Source of the DNA: Schoenoplectus triqueter
Lineage: Eukaryota; Streptophyta; Magnoliopsida; Poales; Cyperaceae
DNA length: 34,304 nucleotides
Assembly (NCBI GenBank): GCA_964058805.1
Contig: CAXKVV010001104.1
Location: forward strand, 1-34,304
Direction of reading: 5' to 3'
Under the pieces are notes generated by a model, which did no database searches, was not told the origin of the DNA, and was given only the letters and a program-made list of their open reading frames with translations. Shown here one piece after another: positions 7,732-18,561 of this stretch (positions are counted from its first letter, which is position 1; each line of letters starts with the position of its first letter). The translations under genes and the position numbers were made by a program.

Positions 7732-9161
7732 CACTATAACAATAGTTATATATCAAATTCATTACTAAATAGCTCGGTGACATCATTATAATATTGAAAA
7801 CTTCTTTAACAATGGTTTATAATAAAATATGTTATTAAATTAGACTCCCAGAACCCAAAAATATAGCAAAACCATTTAGCAATGGTTACTTAAAGGAACC
7901 GTTGTTAAATACTACCTTTAATAATAATTTTGTCCTTAGAACCATTGTTAAATGCTGCGTGAAGGAACCATTGCTAAATAGTTCTGTTATTTTTTTGGGT
8001 AAGACATTTGTTTTTTTGCTCCAACTAATAACATTTTCTCCCATGAATTGCCCATCTCTCCGTTCGTTAATTCCAATCCAACGTTTGAAAAATAAAAATT
8101 TTAAAACTAAAATCTCTCGGATTACCACCCCTTTTCATCTATTTTCATATATAAAAAGAGAGATGAGAGAGAGACAGAGAGAGAAAGAAGAAAGAAAGAA
8201 GAGAGAAGAGAGACAAAAGAAATAGAAAACTAAAAGTCGACCATCTCAATTTCAAATGATCATAACTTTTGATAGAAAACTCCGATTGAGGTGTTCTACG
8301 TGAACACGGATATCTAACATTGTTACCGCCATTTTCAGGCCGAAAAACCTCATCTTCAAGCTCAAAAATGCATTTAAAGTTTTTTTTTCTATTTTTCTTA
8401 GAAATTATATAGATTTTCATATTATTGTATGAGTAAGATGTATGTATTTTTTGAGTAAATTTTTTTTCATTTGATGAATAATTATATTTATTTCATATCA
8501 ATTATTGAATGAATAATATATAATAATATTTATTCTTATCTAATCAATATGTCTCCATATTCAATGTTTACTATTAATCAAGACGAATCAATATCAATCT
8601 GTCTCACACCTTTCAAAAAAAGTTAAATTTAAAAAGAAATTAAATAAATAAATAAAAAATTTAGCAACGGTTTTTAACTAATAACCGTTGCTAAAGGATC
8701 ATTTAGCAACGGTTATTAGTTAAAAACAGTTGCTAAAGGTTTTTTATTATTTTTAATAAATAACTGTTGTTAATGTACCCTTTAATAACAATTTTTATTT
8801 TAAAATCATTGCTAAAAGACCCTTTAAGAACATTTTTTAAATTTGTTAAAGGGCCCTTTTATCAACGGTTTTTATTTAAGAACCGTTGTTAAATGACCAT
8901 TTAACAATAGTTTTTTATTTAAGAACCGTTGTTAAAAGACCCTTTTAATAACGGTTTTTATTTAATAATTATTGTTAAAGGACCCTTTAATAACGGTTAT
9001 TAGTTAAGAACCGTTATAAAATGTCTTTTAAAAATGGTTTTAACAACGCGTTTTTAACAATGGTTGTTTATATTTTTTTCTAACACCCCCTTTAATAATG
9101 GTTGGAGAACCGTTGTTAAAGGGCTTTAAAATCGTTATTAAATCCAGGATCTGTTGTAGTG
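7732..9161. mobile_element. Non-autonomous CACTA (En/Spm-like) transposon
   Basis: CACTATAACA at 7732-7741 faces TGTTGTAGTG at 9152-9161, giving CACTAYAACA inverted termini. Both ends carry many copies, in both orientations, of a subterminal word close to TTTAGCAACGGT / ACCGTTGTTAAA, the hallmark of CACTA elements. The centre (about 8130-8640) has a GA-rich tract and no transposase, so the element would depend on an enzyme supplied elsewhere. A second TGTTGTAGTG lies at 9214-9223 and could be the true end. No 3-base target duplication is visible with either end (AGT on the left; GGG or TAA on the right). Short ORFs here are not genes. Confidence 0.8.
8660..9135. repeat. Subterminal repeat array of the CACTA element
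   Basis: About a dozen degenerate copies of AACCGTTGTTAAA and its complement alternate, many as facing pairs separated by TTTTTATTTAAG or TTATTAGTTAAG-like spacers, for example 8661-8696 and 8702-8739. In CACTA transposons such words bind the transposase. Confidence 0.8.
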
Positions 9162-9223
9162 GGGTTTTCAGTGAAAAAAAAAATAGTAAATTGGTGTTAG
9201 TAAAATCCAGTTATGTTGTAGTG

Positions 9224-10090
9224 TAACAACGGCTATGAATCCAAAAATAATTGTATAATATTTGTTTCCTACACTTCTCAACACTTAACACCAGAGATTT
9301 GACAATGGTTTTTGAATAATTTTTTAACATCTCTTTTAATAAAAATTCAATAATCATTATTAAACTTGATTAATAATTGTCGTCAAATTCTTTGACACCT
9401 CTAGAAATATTATAAAAGGAAATTGTCTCCTTTACCAGGAATGGAAAACGTGGGTACGTACGTGCTTTAGTTACATTAACATGAAAAAAAAATGTCCGAT
9501 AATGATGTACTATTACTTTTATATGTACGGCTTGGGCTTGATGGAGATCTATTATTAATTGTACATTGTAAAACGTAGGTACGTACTAGATCTAATAATT
9601 ACTAAAAACTCACAGATCTATAGATCAATAATTAATCTTGCGCCCCAGGTTGATCGTCGAAATGCATCTATATTATGTATATTTGTAACCATGCTCATAT
9701 TTGCAACTTGTACTAAAGAAATGTACCTAGAATGCGATTTTAGTTCATAACTAGTTCGATGGAAATTGCAACTATGTTTTGTTACAGTAGGTGGTCTCCA
9801 TATCAAGATCAAGATCTACAAAATTGCTGATTAATTCAAAACCAGCGTTCAATAACATATACAAAACCAATAGGATATATTCCTTAATTTCTTGAATAGA
9901 TAAAATCAAATTAAAATTTCACCATATGCATTTCAACCAAACCCAACTAGCACAAGCAGTGCAAGACGAGCCCAAATAACTTACAAGCTACAATATATAG
10001 AAGCACTTAGTAATATATGAACATACTTACGAACGTAATGCACCCAAACGAACATCGTAAAAAATAACACGCGCGCTGTATCCATGCGTA
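9224..10090. other. Intergenic region with weak CACTA-like remnant
   Basis: No gene seen. At 9224-9390 there are fragments resembling the CACTA subterminal words (AACAACGGC, GACAATGGTTTTTGAATAA), suggesting an older end or flanking relic. The rest, downstream of the first HyPRP gene, is AT-rich without recognisable features. Confidence 0.45.
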
Positions 10091-10117
10091 ATGCAAACAA
10101 CGAAAGGAGGTTATCAT

Positions 10118-10522
10118 TTAAGAGCATTGATAGCCTTTGGGTACACCCTTGCCACAGTAGTTGAGCACGAGGCTAAGGTTAATAGGCAGGTTAAGGTTGA
10201 TGCCCAGAATGTTTCCTTTAAGAGCAGTGCAAAGGCAGACAGCAGCCTCAAGATCAACCAAGCCTCCGAGCAGGGAGCAGCAGGAGCTTGTCGGCACGGC
10301 ACCGACTTTGACGCCCTTGATCAAACCTAGAACATCAGCGCAAGCACCTAGTTTTAGTGCGTTAACTGGGCACTCGCCTGATGATGATGAACCGCCGCTG
10401 TATGGTGGTGGTGGGCAACTGCTCTTTGGTGGTGGGGGAGGTGAAGGTGTGGCGCATTTTGCATTGGCAATCACAAAGAAAAGAAGGTTGATGGCCATGA
10501 AGAGGGCGGCTTTGGAGGCCAT
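10118..10522 (-). CDS. Hybrid proline-rich protein with 8-cysteine motif (DC2.15/pEARLI1-like), copy 1
   Basis: A 134-residue single-exon protein. Residues 1 to about 21 form a hydrophobic signal peptide ending IANA, so it should be secreted to the wall or apoplast. Residues 23-50 are a short proline-rich linker (PSPPPPPKSSCPPPP) with two extra cysteines and a Gly/Ser patch. The C-terminal domain (about 51-133) carries the eight-cysteine pattern of the LTP-like hydrophobic-seed family: C51, C61, C81-C82, C96-x-C98, C123 and C133, including SCCSLLGGLVDLEAAVCLC. Family members are small cell-wall or lipid-binding proteins linked to cell extension and stress or defence responses; the exact role here is unknown. 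The ATG is supported by the signal peptide, the stop is TAA at 10118-10120, and a TATA box lies 89 bases upstream. It is a tandem paralogue of the gene at 12615-13073. Confidence 0.95.
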   Translation of the reverse strand: MASKAALFMAINLLFFVIANAKCATPSPPPPPKSSCPPPPYSGGSSSSGECPVNALKLGACADVLGLIKGVKVGAVPTSSCCSLLGGLVDLEAAVCLCTALKGNILGINLNLPINLSLVLNYCGKGVPKGYQCS

Positions 10523-10610
10523 AGTTAACTGATCTTCTGATCTTGAAACGGGAATTTGTGTTTGGGTGCTTAGGGTATTGGGTGTTACTGAAAGCTTGAT
10601 ATTTGTGCGG

Positions 10611-10617
10611 TTTTATA
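10611..10617 (-). promoter_or_regulatory. TATA box of HyPRP copy 1
   Basis: The minus strand reads CTCTATAAAACC here, 89 bases upstream of the ATG at 10522. The same CTCTATAAAA motif occurs at the same distance from the second HyPRP gene, which supports both. Confidence 0.75.
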
Positions 10618-10944
10618 GAGGCTTGGATCGGATCATTACAAGAACTTGCCATGTGAAAGTGGGTTTGTATCAAATTAGGGGTCAACAGCTGGCAAGGCGC
10701 GCATGTAGGGATTTTGTCTATTGCCCCCGGCACAGTGATCTGATTTCATTTTAATTTTTGATTTCCAACTCGAGAGTGAATTTGTACATGATTATTCAAG
10801 TTGAGAGTGAATTTGTACATGATTTTGTCGGTTGTTTTGTTTTAAATTATGTATTATTTTGTTCTTTTATCTCTTGACTTGTACTTTAGTTTGACTGCTA
10901 GCTGCAGTAAGACACCTACTCGCAATGACAGAGCTTAAAATATA

Positions 10945-11395
10945 AAATCGATCTATTTTAGTAATAATATGTTTTATTAAATTAATATTATTAAAAATAA
11001 GGGTGAGAAACGTAAAATTTCAAATATACGAATGGCAGTGCACCACTGGCAGTGGCGCGTTGTTTGAATTTACGAAACGCGCCACTGTCAGTGGCGCGTT
11101 TCCTTTTTTTTTTTTACGAAACGCGTCACTGCCAGTGGCGCGTTTCGGTTTTTTTTTTCTTTTTTTTTACGAAACGCGCCACTGCCAGTGGCGCGTTTCC
11201 TTCTTATATATACAAAATGCACGCAGGCGCAAGTGAGATGGAGGCGTTGCGCGGCGTTTCATTATTTTTTTGAAACGCGCCACTGACAGTGGCGCGCTGC
11301 CATTCGTATATTTAAAATTTTACGGTTTTAGTCTTATTTTTAACAATATTAATTTAATAATACTTATTAATAATAAAAACTGAAAGATCGATGCT
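10945..11395. mobile_element. Foldback / MITE-like element built of GC-rich palindromes
   Basis: The outer arms are inverted: TTATTAAATTAATATT and AAATATACGAATGGCAG on the left recur reversed on the right (TGCCATTCGTATATTT near 11298; AATATTAATTTAATAA at 11345-11360), and ATCGATCT-like ends lie near 10947 and 11386-11392. Inside are near-identical 29-base palindromes (11074-11102, 11117-11145 and 11171-11199), each GAAACGCGCCACTG, one base, then its reverse complement, separated by poly-T spacers. Partial copies sit at 11038-11058 and 11272-11296. No transposase is present. ORFs across it are repeat artefacts. It lies upstream of HyPRP copy 1. Confidence 0.75.
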
Positions 11396-12390
11396 GAGCC
11401 CCAAAATTTTTGATATTAATGCATCTATTAAAGATTTAAAATAATTTAAAATGTTTCATTGTAATTTAATAAAATTTTATTACTAATTCTGTTTTTAAAA
11501 AATTTAAGACTAAATACTAAATCTATAAAATTTATCATGGGCCTTGAAAATTCTGACCAACCTCCAAGCTCCAAATTCCGAAATCGGTAATCCTCTACAT
11601 AGGATGACATCACAACTGAAAGAAAATTGATAACTAAGCAACATATATAGAAATGGAGGTAATGAAGTTATAAATTACAAAAAAAAATTATAAATTACGA
11701 ACGTAAGCCCATCACGGATTCTATTTCTATGCATGTGTTACATCTAAAAAAGGAAAAAAAAAGAAGGTTTAGTTTAAAGGCACTGTTATTTGTGTGGAAG
11801 CCAGGGAAATCACAATTTTCAAATCTATAGAATGCCATTTATAGACACATAACGAAAAAAAATTAAATATCATCAATGTATGTTACGAAACTTATACGTG
11901 TAGAGGTATTTTTCGTAAAAGTTTACTACAAGAAAATATTATTATATATTGTTGACATATAATAAGTAAATTATTAAATATACGGTGGCTCTTAATTTGT
12001 GGTGAATGCAGCATTAGGCCATTTACTTCGAATGCATATATCCTGGTGAATCAAGACTGGTTAATGCTCTAACATTTGACGAAAACAGAGAACCAGATAT
12101 TGATTTAGCACGAAACGAGCGTGTGGATGAACTACGTCTTCCAAACCTCTCAGTAGATAATTTGGTATATAACTATATATATTTGAGGTTGAAATGTTTG
12201 ACTTTATTTTTATATCATAAAGAATTAATTAACAAAAACTGAGCGATATCGATAATGTATATCAACTATATATATGAGAAAGCTTATATATACCCAAAAT
12301 TTGTGATAAAAAAATATGAAATCCTCAAATTATATACTACCAGGAAAAGTCTTTCAATAGAATTCAGAACAACAAAACTAATGGAACAAA
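11396..12390. other. Intergenic AT-rich region between the HyPRP genes
   Basis: No ORF, RNA gene or clear repeat found in this interval. Confidence 0.5.
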
Positions 12391-12396
12391 TTTATT
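12391..12396 (-). terminator. Possible poly(A) signal of HyPRP copy 2
   Basis: AATAAA on the minus strand, about 220 bases downstream of the stop codon. The distance is reasonable for a plant 3' untranslated region, but the hexamer is common in AT-rich DNA. Confidence 0.3.
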
Positions 12397-12614
12397 ATAA
12401 TAGACATTTTCTTGTTTACAATTAACTTGGACATAAGAAGACAAGCCGGCACAAGATATGCTGGCTGGTACGTTTAAACGACAACAAATTCAATAGGGAC
12501 ACTTGGTGCAAAAAACATACAAAGAATACAAATTGACAAAAGGTAAAAAATAAACATGCATCAAACGCGCACACCAGACGAGCGTTAATTAACGGACGAT
12601 CATTAATTAAGACT

Positions 12615-13073
12615 TTAAGAGCATGTGTAACCAGCAGGGGTACCCTTGCCACAGTAGTTGAGAACAAGGCTAAGGTCAACAGGAATGTTCAGGCTGATGC
12701 CCAAAATATTTGCCTTAAGAGCGGTGCAAAGGCACACAGCTGCCTCAAGATCGACCAAACCACCGAGAAGAGAACAGCAAGAGCTGGTTGGTGGAGTACC
12801 GAGCGTAACATTCTGGATCAAACCTAGCACATCAGCGCAGACGCCGAACTTCAGTGCATCATTGGGGCATGTAGTAGAGCTAGGTGGTGGTGGCGGTGAT
12901 GGTGTTGTGCAGCTGCCCGATGGTGGAGGTGGTGGTGCCCGATTGCTCTTTGGTGGAGGCGGTGGTGCCCGATTTCTCTTTGGTGGAGGCGGGGAAGTAC
13001 CCGGACAGGCTGCATTTGCAATGACAAAGCAAATGAGGTTGGCAATGAGGAAGATAGCGGCTTTGGATGCCAT
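12615..13073 (-). CDS. Hybrid proline-rich protein with 8-cysteine motif (DC2.15/pEARLI1-like), copy 2
   Basis: A 152-residue single-exon protein. A signal peptide (residues 1 to about 21, ending IANA) is followed by a longer proline-rich segment (about 23-65) that holds a 10-residue direct repeat, KRNRAPPPPP then KSNRAPPPPP (32-51). The 8CM domain has C69, C79, C99-C100, C114-x-C116, C141 and C151, and N88-V-T is a possible N-glycosylation site. The domain is very close to copy 1, sharing SSCCSLLGGLVDLEAAVCLC. The extra length relative to copy 1 lies in the proline-rich part. Known relatives act in the wall or apoplast; substrate and partner are unknown. The TAA stop is at 12615-12617 and the TATA box lies 90 bases upstream of the ATG. 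Confidence 0.95.
   Translation of the reverse strand: MASKAAIFLIANLICFVIANAACPGTSPPPPKRNRAPPPPPKSNRAPPPPPSGSCTTPSPPPPPSSTTCPNDALKFGVCADVLGLIQNVTLGTPPTSSCCSLLGGLVDLEAAVCLCTALKANILGISLNIPVDLSLVLNYCGKGTPAGYTCS
12922..12981 (-). repeat. In-frame 30-base tandem duplication within HyPRP copy 2
   Basis: Two 30-base units (12922-12951 and 12952-12981) encode the repeated basic-proline motif RNRAPPPPP / SNRAPPPPP. They differ at only two or three positions, pointing to recent slippage or unequal exchange. Copy 1 lacks this segment. Confidence 0.85.
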
Positions 13074-13163
13074 GGTTTAGAGAATTTGTGACAACAAAAG
13101 GTGTTATCGTTTGAATGATAGGACTTGCTTGGGTGTGATGGTACGAGGGGTGTGGAGTATGGG

Positions 13164-13170
13164 TTTTATA
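13164..13170 (-). promoter_or_regulatory. TATA box of HyPRP copy 2
   Basis: The minus strand reads CTCTATAAAACCC, 90 bases upstream of the ATG at 13073, matching the arrangement of copy 1. Confidence 0.75.
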
Positions 13171-13209
13171 GAGAGCTGGGGTTAGGTCATGACGAAAATA
13201 CAATTCATC

Positions 13210-14770
13210 TGCCAGGCTGGCTTATTGGCTCAGCGGTTAATAGATGACATGATGGTTTTAATTATGTCTTTTATTTCTCATCCTGTAATATTTCCGAATA
13301 GGTCGGTAATGATTTGTAACGTGTTTTCAAGGGCACTCAGGTGTAAATATTTGATCCTTGAAGGCTAATTAATTAACTAGTAGAATTTATTGTATTAATC
13401 TACGTATGAATTTTAATAACGTGAGTATAAAAATAAAGAATAATATCATTGTCCTCGATAACAAATCCCAAGTGTTGTCCCCAGAAGTTACTTTTCATAT
13501 TTTACTACAGTTTTGTTAACTACTTTTTAATTCTAATCATAATTGTTGAGATACTTTTTCATCTTTTATTTATTTAAAATTCGTATCTCCCTCCCGATCT
13601 TCTTTATATTCGCTCGATTTCTCCATTATTTTTATTTATTGTCCTGACGTCGTTCATCTTTTAAGATCTCTCTATTTAATTTTGTAAATTTCAATTTTTT
13701 TGTTTCTTCTTAAAATATACCAGCGCTCTTCGTATGTATATCCTTCTCTCCTTGTTGATTTATTCTTTATATTTCTCAGAAATGAAAGATTGAACAAGGA
13801 AGTGCACCGTCCATATTATCATCGTGAAGAATATGAATATAAAATACTTCTTATTATAATGATAGCATGTTTGATTTTGAGATAACTGATAAATAGTTTT
13901 TTTTTTAATTTTTCAAATGGAAGAGGAAATCTGCATTTTCAAGAATATTATTTTTGGAAGTTAGGAAATTGCAAGAATCTATTTTTTTGTCGTGTTATTA
14001 TTTTGACTTCTACTTGGTCCTTAAATTTGTTTCTTAAATGATGATTCATTTTTTATCTCAAAAAAATTAAAAAAATTATTGTAAAAAGTTATTTGAGATA
14101 TATATGTTTTTTGAAACTCATCAATTGTTGTTATCATTATATAATTTTGTTTCTAAAATAAATTTTTGTAATGAGAAAGATTATTATTATAATTATCAAT
14201 AACAATGTTTCTTCTATTAGTATAAATAAAATAAATTGTTAATATAAATAACTTGAAACTAAGTGTTGTGTCTTTATATTTATTATAGTACCTACTTAAT
14301 AGCCAGAAAAAAAATAAATATATATAGTTCTTTAAAACTATAAGCACCACTATATCATCATGCATTTTAAAAATATTTTGGTAGTGATTGTTAATAAATA
14401 TTTGAGTAATATAAATAACGTATCATAAACTATAAATAGCTCAACACAATTGCAATATACTCTTTTCATTTAAACATCTTTTGTCTTTATTCATTCAACT
14501 TTGGGGATGATTTTTTTGGACAACAAACTATACGCTATGAATAACTAATGCATTAAATATAAATTATTATTATTATCTCTACTATAAATAACTATGATAT
14601 TATGACACTTTATGTCAAATCTAAATAATTATTTTCTTTATTTATAAATAATAAGGTGTATTGATATAAATAGCATAAAGATTTGATCCAAACTGTTATG
14701 GTCAACTCTTAGAGATAAATTTTGGGGATAAACACTTGGACAGTTATAATCCTCCTAAAAGTAATTAGCG
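13210..14770. other. AT-rich non-coding region upstream of HyPRP copy 2
   Basis: Short ORFs occur on both strands but are low-complexity and match nothing I know. No repeat structure stands out. Confidence 0.5.
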
Positions 14771-14775
14771 TGCGT

Positions 14776-14992
14776 AGTACAACACACATGCTGTTGAACT
14801 TTTTTTTAACTATATTTGAACTAATTTGCATATATGTAACTACGTGGCATGACACTAGCATGAAAGACAATAGTGTGTACCACTGCACATCATTGTTTTT
14901 CACGTTACTATTGTGTCATGTAAGTATATGCAAATAAGTATAATTAAATACAATTCAAAATAAAATTCACTAGTGTAAGTGTTGAAGTACTC
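14776..14992. mobile_element. MITE-like imperfect inverted repeat
   Basis: Two arms of about 95 bases face each other around about 14882. Perfect blocks are ATTTGCATAT (14824-14833) with ATATGCAAAT (14926-14935) and CATGACAC (14848-14855) with GTGTCATG (14913-14920). Outer parts, AGTACAACAC versus GTGTTGAAGTACT, also match with gaps. No coding capacity and no clear target duplication. Two overlapping ORFs here are shadows of the palindrome. Confidence 0.55.
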
Positions 14993-15521
14993 ATGTCAAT
15001 TAATTTTATACTCAGGCTACTAATTAAAATTCGTATGCACGTTGATACAACAATGCAACATATGTCGACGTTGAAAGATTATTATAAGGATTGGCTATAT
15101 ATTGCGTTCTGGACTTCTGGCAAATTAATTATGTACTGAACATCAGATATTTGTTGTTGGAGTACTTGGAGGACTCCAGTCCTTTAGTATATCTATTCAC
15201 TCCCGTACGTATCCGAAAGAGAATTCGCATTATCAACAATTATGCATAAATAATAATTTTTTAATATATCATAAATAAATCATAGTAATAAAAAATTAAA
15301 AAATATTTTTTTTTACTAGATCATGTAAACTATGCATAAATATTAACATATAATAAGTCGATTATAATGATATAAATGTGAAAGAAATAAATAATTTTAC
15401 GATATCATATTACCAATAAATATGCATAAATATTAATATATAACAAGTTCATATTAGTATATATTAAGTTAATAATAATAAGTTAAATTATTGAAAAAGC
15501 TATTATTTACTAAGTCATGTG

Positions 15522-15526
<5 letters not shown>
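14993..15526. other. AT-rich non-coding region
   Basis: Nothing recognisable apart from A+T-rich simple sequence. Confidence 0.5.

Positions 15527-15576
<50 letters not shown>
15527..15576 (+). repeat. (TA)n(GA)n microsatellite
   Basis: A run of TA dinucleotides passes into GA dinucleotides immediately before the foldback element. Another (TA)n lies just after it (about 15957-15981). Confidence 0.9.
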
Positions 15577-15577
<1 letters not shown>

Positions 15578-15955
15578 TAAATCTACGGTGTGCTTAAGCT
15601 CACGGAAGACCTCCGTGAGTTTAGCTCAAAAAATATATCAAATGATCTCCAAATTTTGATTTTTCAATCTCATTAAATTTTTCATATTGAAATATTATGG
15701 GTACAAAAATTTGGGATGTTTCGAGTTTTTTATGTCACTCTTTTCAATTTTTGAAAATAATGTACAAATATTAAATATTTTATTATTATTATTGGAGCTG
15801 ATTTTCTAAAATTAAAAAAAGTGACTTAAAAAACTCAAAATATCCCAAATTTTTGTACCCCATAAGATTTCAATATGAAGAATTTAATGAGATTGAAAAA
15901 TCGAAATTTGGAGATCATTTGATATACTTTTTGAGTTAAGCTCACCGTAGATTTA
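15578..15955. mobile_element. Foldback MITE with long terminal inverted repeats
   Basis: TAAATCTACGGTG at 15578-15590 is mirrored by CACCGTAGATTTA at 15943-15955. Inverted similarity runs inward for about 150 bases on each side (ATCAAATGATCTCCAAATTT, CAATCTCATTAAATT, GTACAAAAATTTGGGAT and their complements). The left arm alone carries an extra segment of about 25 bases that forms CTCACGGA/TCCGTGAG (about 15599-15619). The element sits in TA repeats, so a TA target duplication is possible but cannot be proved. No ORF. Confidence 0.75.
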
Positions 15956-16840
15956 TTATATATATATATATATATATATATCAATCTTTAATTAGATAAT
16001 TTACTATTATGTAACAAATACTCCATTAATTTTATATGTGTGTGTGTGTTACAATCTACTGGACATTCTAATTTAAACTAAGTTTTGTACTAAAAAAAAT
16101 GCAATCAGATAGAATTCCGTAATAAGACATAATTTATATAAATGTTACTTTATATATATATATTTGGAGTCCGACTACATTATTTTATAAAGCACAAGGA
16201 AATTGTGTATTTTGCGCTCAATCATCAAATACAAGTCAGAAATGATCGATCCGAACCATTTGATCTAATCCATATAAAAATCTAATAGTAAATCATATTT
16301 TATATTTTTTTAATTTTTTTGTTATTTTTTCAAATGAGAAAAAAATGATTTGATCTAGAATTTTAGTTCATCCAATAATAATGATTTTCCCTATCCAAAA
16401 AATAGTAATTAAATTCTAAAAAATATAAAATTTGGTTTGATAATAAAATTAGGTTGAATAGTTAGAATCGATTATTTTCCTACTTGAATTTAATGATTAG
16501 ACACAAAGCATATGATTTTCCTGCACATAACCTCATTCTATATATATATGATACATCAAACTTTTAATAATTTTAGACATGAGATAAAGATATAGATATT
16601 TCACACTAATACAAAATACAAACAATGAAATATTCATAATATTTCTCAAACAAGCAAGAACTATTTTAATGATAACCACTAAAAAATTTAATGCATTCTA
16701 AAAGAAGATGAATAGCATACCATCTTTAGCATTTAAATTGTAGGTTTGAAATCCAAACGTTGTGGATAAGTTAAAGAAAATACTTGAATTCTCCAACATG
16801 GTACCTCCAAATAGAGATTTGATAACAGTATGGTCTGGTC
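15956..16840. other. AT-rich non-coding region with TA and TG microsatellites
   Basis: (TA)n at 15957-15981, (TG)n near 16037-16048 and (TA)n near 16151-16162. No gene recognised. Confidence 0.5.
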
Positions 16841-17050
16841 CAAACTCTTTCGGGTTGCGGGTTAATATCGGTGACAGGTTAGCACCGGTTTGATGATTCA
16901 GATTAGAACGGTTCAAAATAAAAAAATTTCGATTCAACCCATCATAGACCCTCGTGGATTGTACCTTTACGGATTGAAACAGGTTAGTTATGGGGTAGTC
17001 CAGTCCATCCATGATGGATTCACACGGGTTCGTTGATTGCAATCTCAGAT
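16840..17050 (+). repeat. Dispersed repeat, copy 1 of a related pair
   Basis: It contains GATTAGAACGGTTCA, then an A-run with TTTCGATTC, then ACCCATCATAGA. The same order with small changes (GATTAGAGCGGTTCA, AAATTCC, ACCCAACTCATCATAAGA) occurs at 17740-17990. The 121-codon minus-strand ORF over this part has no recognisable domain and I do not treat it as a gene. Confidence 0.5.
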
Positions 17051-17739
17051 GATTGAGTGACACAATTGTAGTTAATTAAGTTGAGGATGTGCTATTCCCC
17101 TTGGTAAAGAAATTTCGTGCTATTTGATTACATTCATACATAATTTTTCTGTAATTTATTGTGGTTTTGTCACTTCAAATTTGAATTTAAAAGTGTCAAT
17201 AATTAGATAAGAAGAAGAAAAAATATCAAAAAATTCATATATTCATGTTGTGATATCTGTTGAATTTTGAACTATTAGTTCATGACTATATTGAATACAT
17301 ACAAACTGAGCATCATAAAACCCAAACAATATCGTCCCACTTGCCCCAGTAAATTTGGCTTCAACTTACTGTGAATGAAGCTCACTTGATCAGGTTACAT
17401 AAATAAGAAAATGGAAAAAAGAATAATCGAGTTTTACTGTTTAGAAAGCCACAGAATTTAAAAAGGCATTGAAGTTTTATAAAGGCTATTATTGCTCAAA
17501 AGCGACAAAAGCTGCCACGTTTTTTGAAAAGGAAGAACATATGTGCAAGAATGGGAAACAAGAAATATAAAAATATAGTTTGATCAATTCCTATCAACTA
17601 CAAGTAAATGATAAATCATATGTGCTTTACTATGCTGATAACGGTAATAGACTTCTTGAGTTATTCTTAAATAATTGACCTTGAAAATTTATTTTCATAT
17701 TAGTTATCCCTCAAAATTGCTATTATAGTGGATTATCAT

Positions 17740-17990
17740 GGTTAGCACGGTCTAGTACGGATTATTATGGTTCGGGTCAATTTCATATCACAGATCATTA
17801 TGGACCGGATTAGAGCGGTTCAGATGAAAAAAAAATTCCTACCCAACTCATCATAAGATCATGGTAAGTTACGATCGAGCCAATCCCAATTTGAGACATG
17901 ATACGAAATGGTTCGGATAGCGGTCATATTTATCTTGGACCGAATTGACGGTCGAAAGTTTTTTGAAACCTCTACCCCTAAAGTCCCCAA
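17740..17990 (+). repeat. Dispersed repeat, copy 2 of a related pair
   Basis: Same orientation as the copy at 16840-17050. It shows repeated GGTTYGG, GGACCG and CGGTTC words and ends in TTTTTTGAAACCTCTACCCC. No coding capacity; family not identified. Confidence 0.5.
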
Positions 17991-18561
17991 CTATCTTTAT
18001 TAGTTATGACCTAAGTTACCCAAATTTGCTCAAAACAAGCACCCACCACACTAAAATATATAAATAGTACAAAATAAAATAAAGTAATAAAATTATGGGA
18101 GCAAGAGCGAAAAGAAAATAGAACGTAAATATGACTACTAGATCGGGAACGAGCATGACTTTTGCTGGTCAATATGTTATATATTAATCCCGACTCAAAG
18201 AATACGACTGATCTCCAAAACCAGCGGAATCAAATTAACTATATATAAACCCACTTGCTACACAAGAATAAACAAAAGCAAAGAAATAGACTATGAGTAT
18301 ATTCTTTAATAAAAAAATCTTATTAGAAAAAGAAGTTTATGAGTATATTCTTGAATTTATGAATTGATAATATCTTAAATTTCATGCATTTGAGTATTGT
18401 CAGATAACCTATCAAAGACTATTCATTTTTTTATAATTTACAATTTTCTAAATTTAATTGTCTTCGATAGACTGTCAAATAACATTTAAATTACATACAA
18501 TTGATATAATCAATTAAGTTAAATAATAAATCATTTTTTTATAAATTTATTTCGAATTTAT
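17991..18561. other. AT-rich non-coding region
   Basis: No gene or repeat recognised. Confidence 0.5.

Noticed and set aside
7886..8420. ORFs in the middle of the CACTA element
   Set aside because: They overlap on both strands, include the GA-rich run and show no transposase motif.
10161..10733. ORFs overlapping HyPRP copy 1 in other frames
   Set aside because: They are shadows; only the minus-strand 134-codon frame has a signal peptide and the 8CM cysteines.
11003..11273. Two overlapping plus-strand ORFs of 73-77 codons
   Set aside because: They translate the GC-rich palindromes and poly-T spacers of the foldback element, giving repeated RHCQWR-type segments; not proteins.
12658..13080. 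140-codon plus-strand ORF and two further minus-strand ORFs overlapping HyPRP copy 2
   Set aside because: They are other-frame readings of the proline-rich gene; Gly-rich and His/Pro-rich translations follow from the CCA/GGT repeats.
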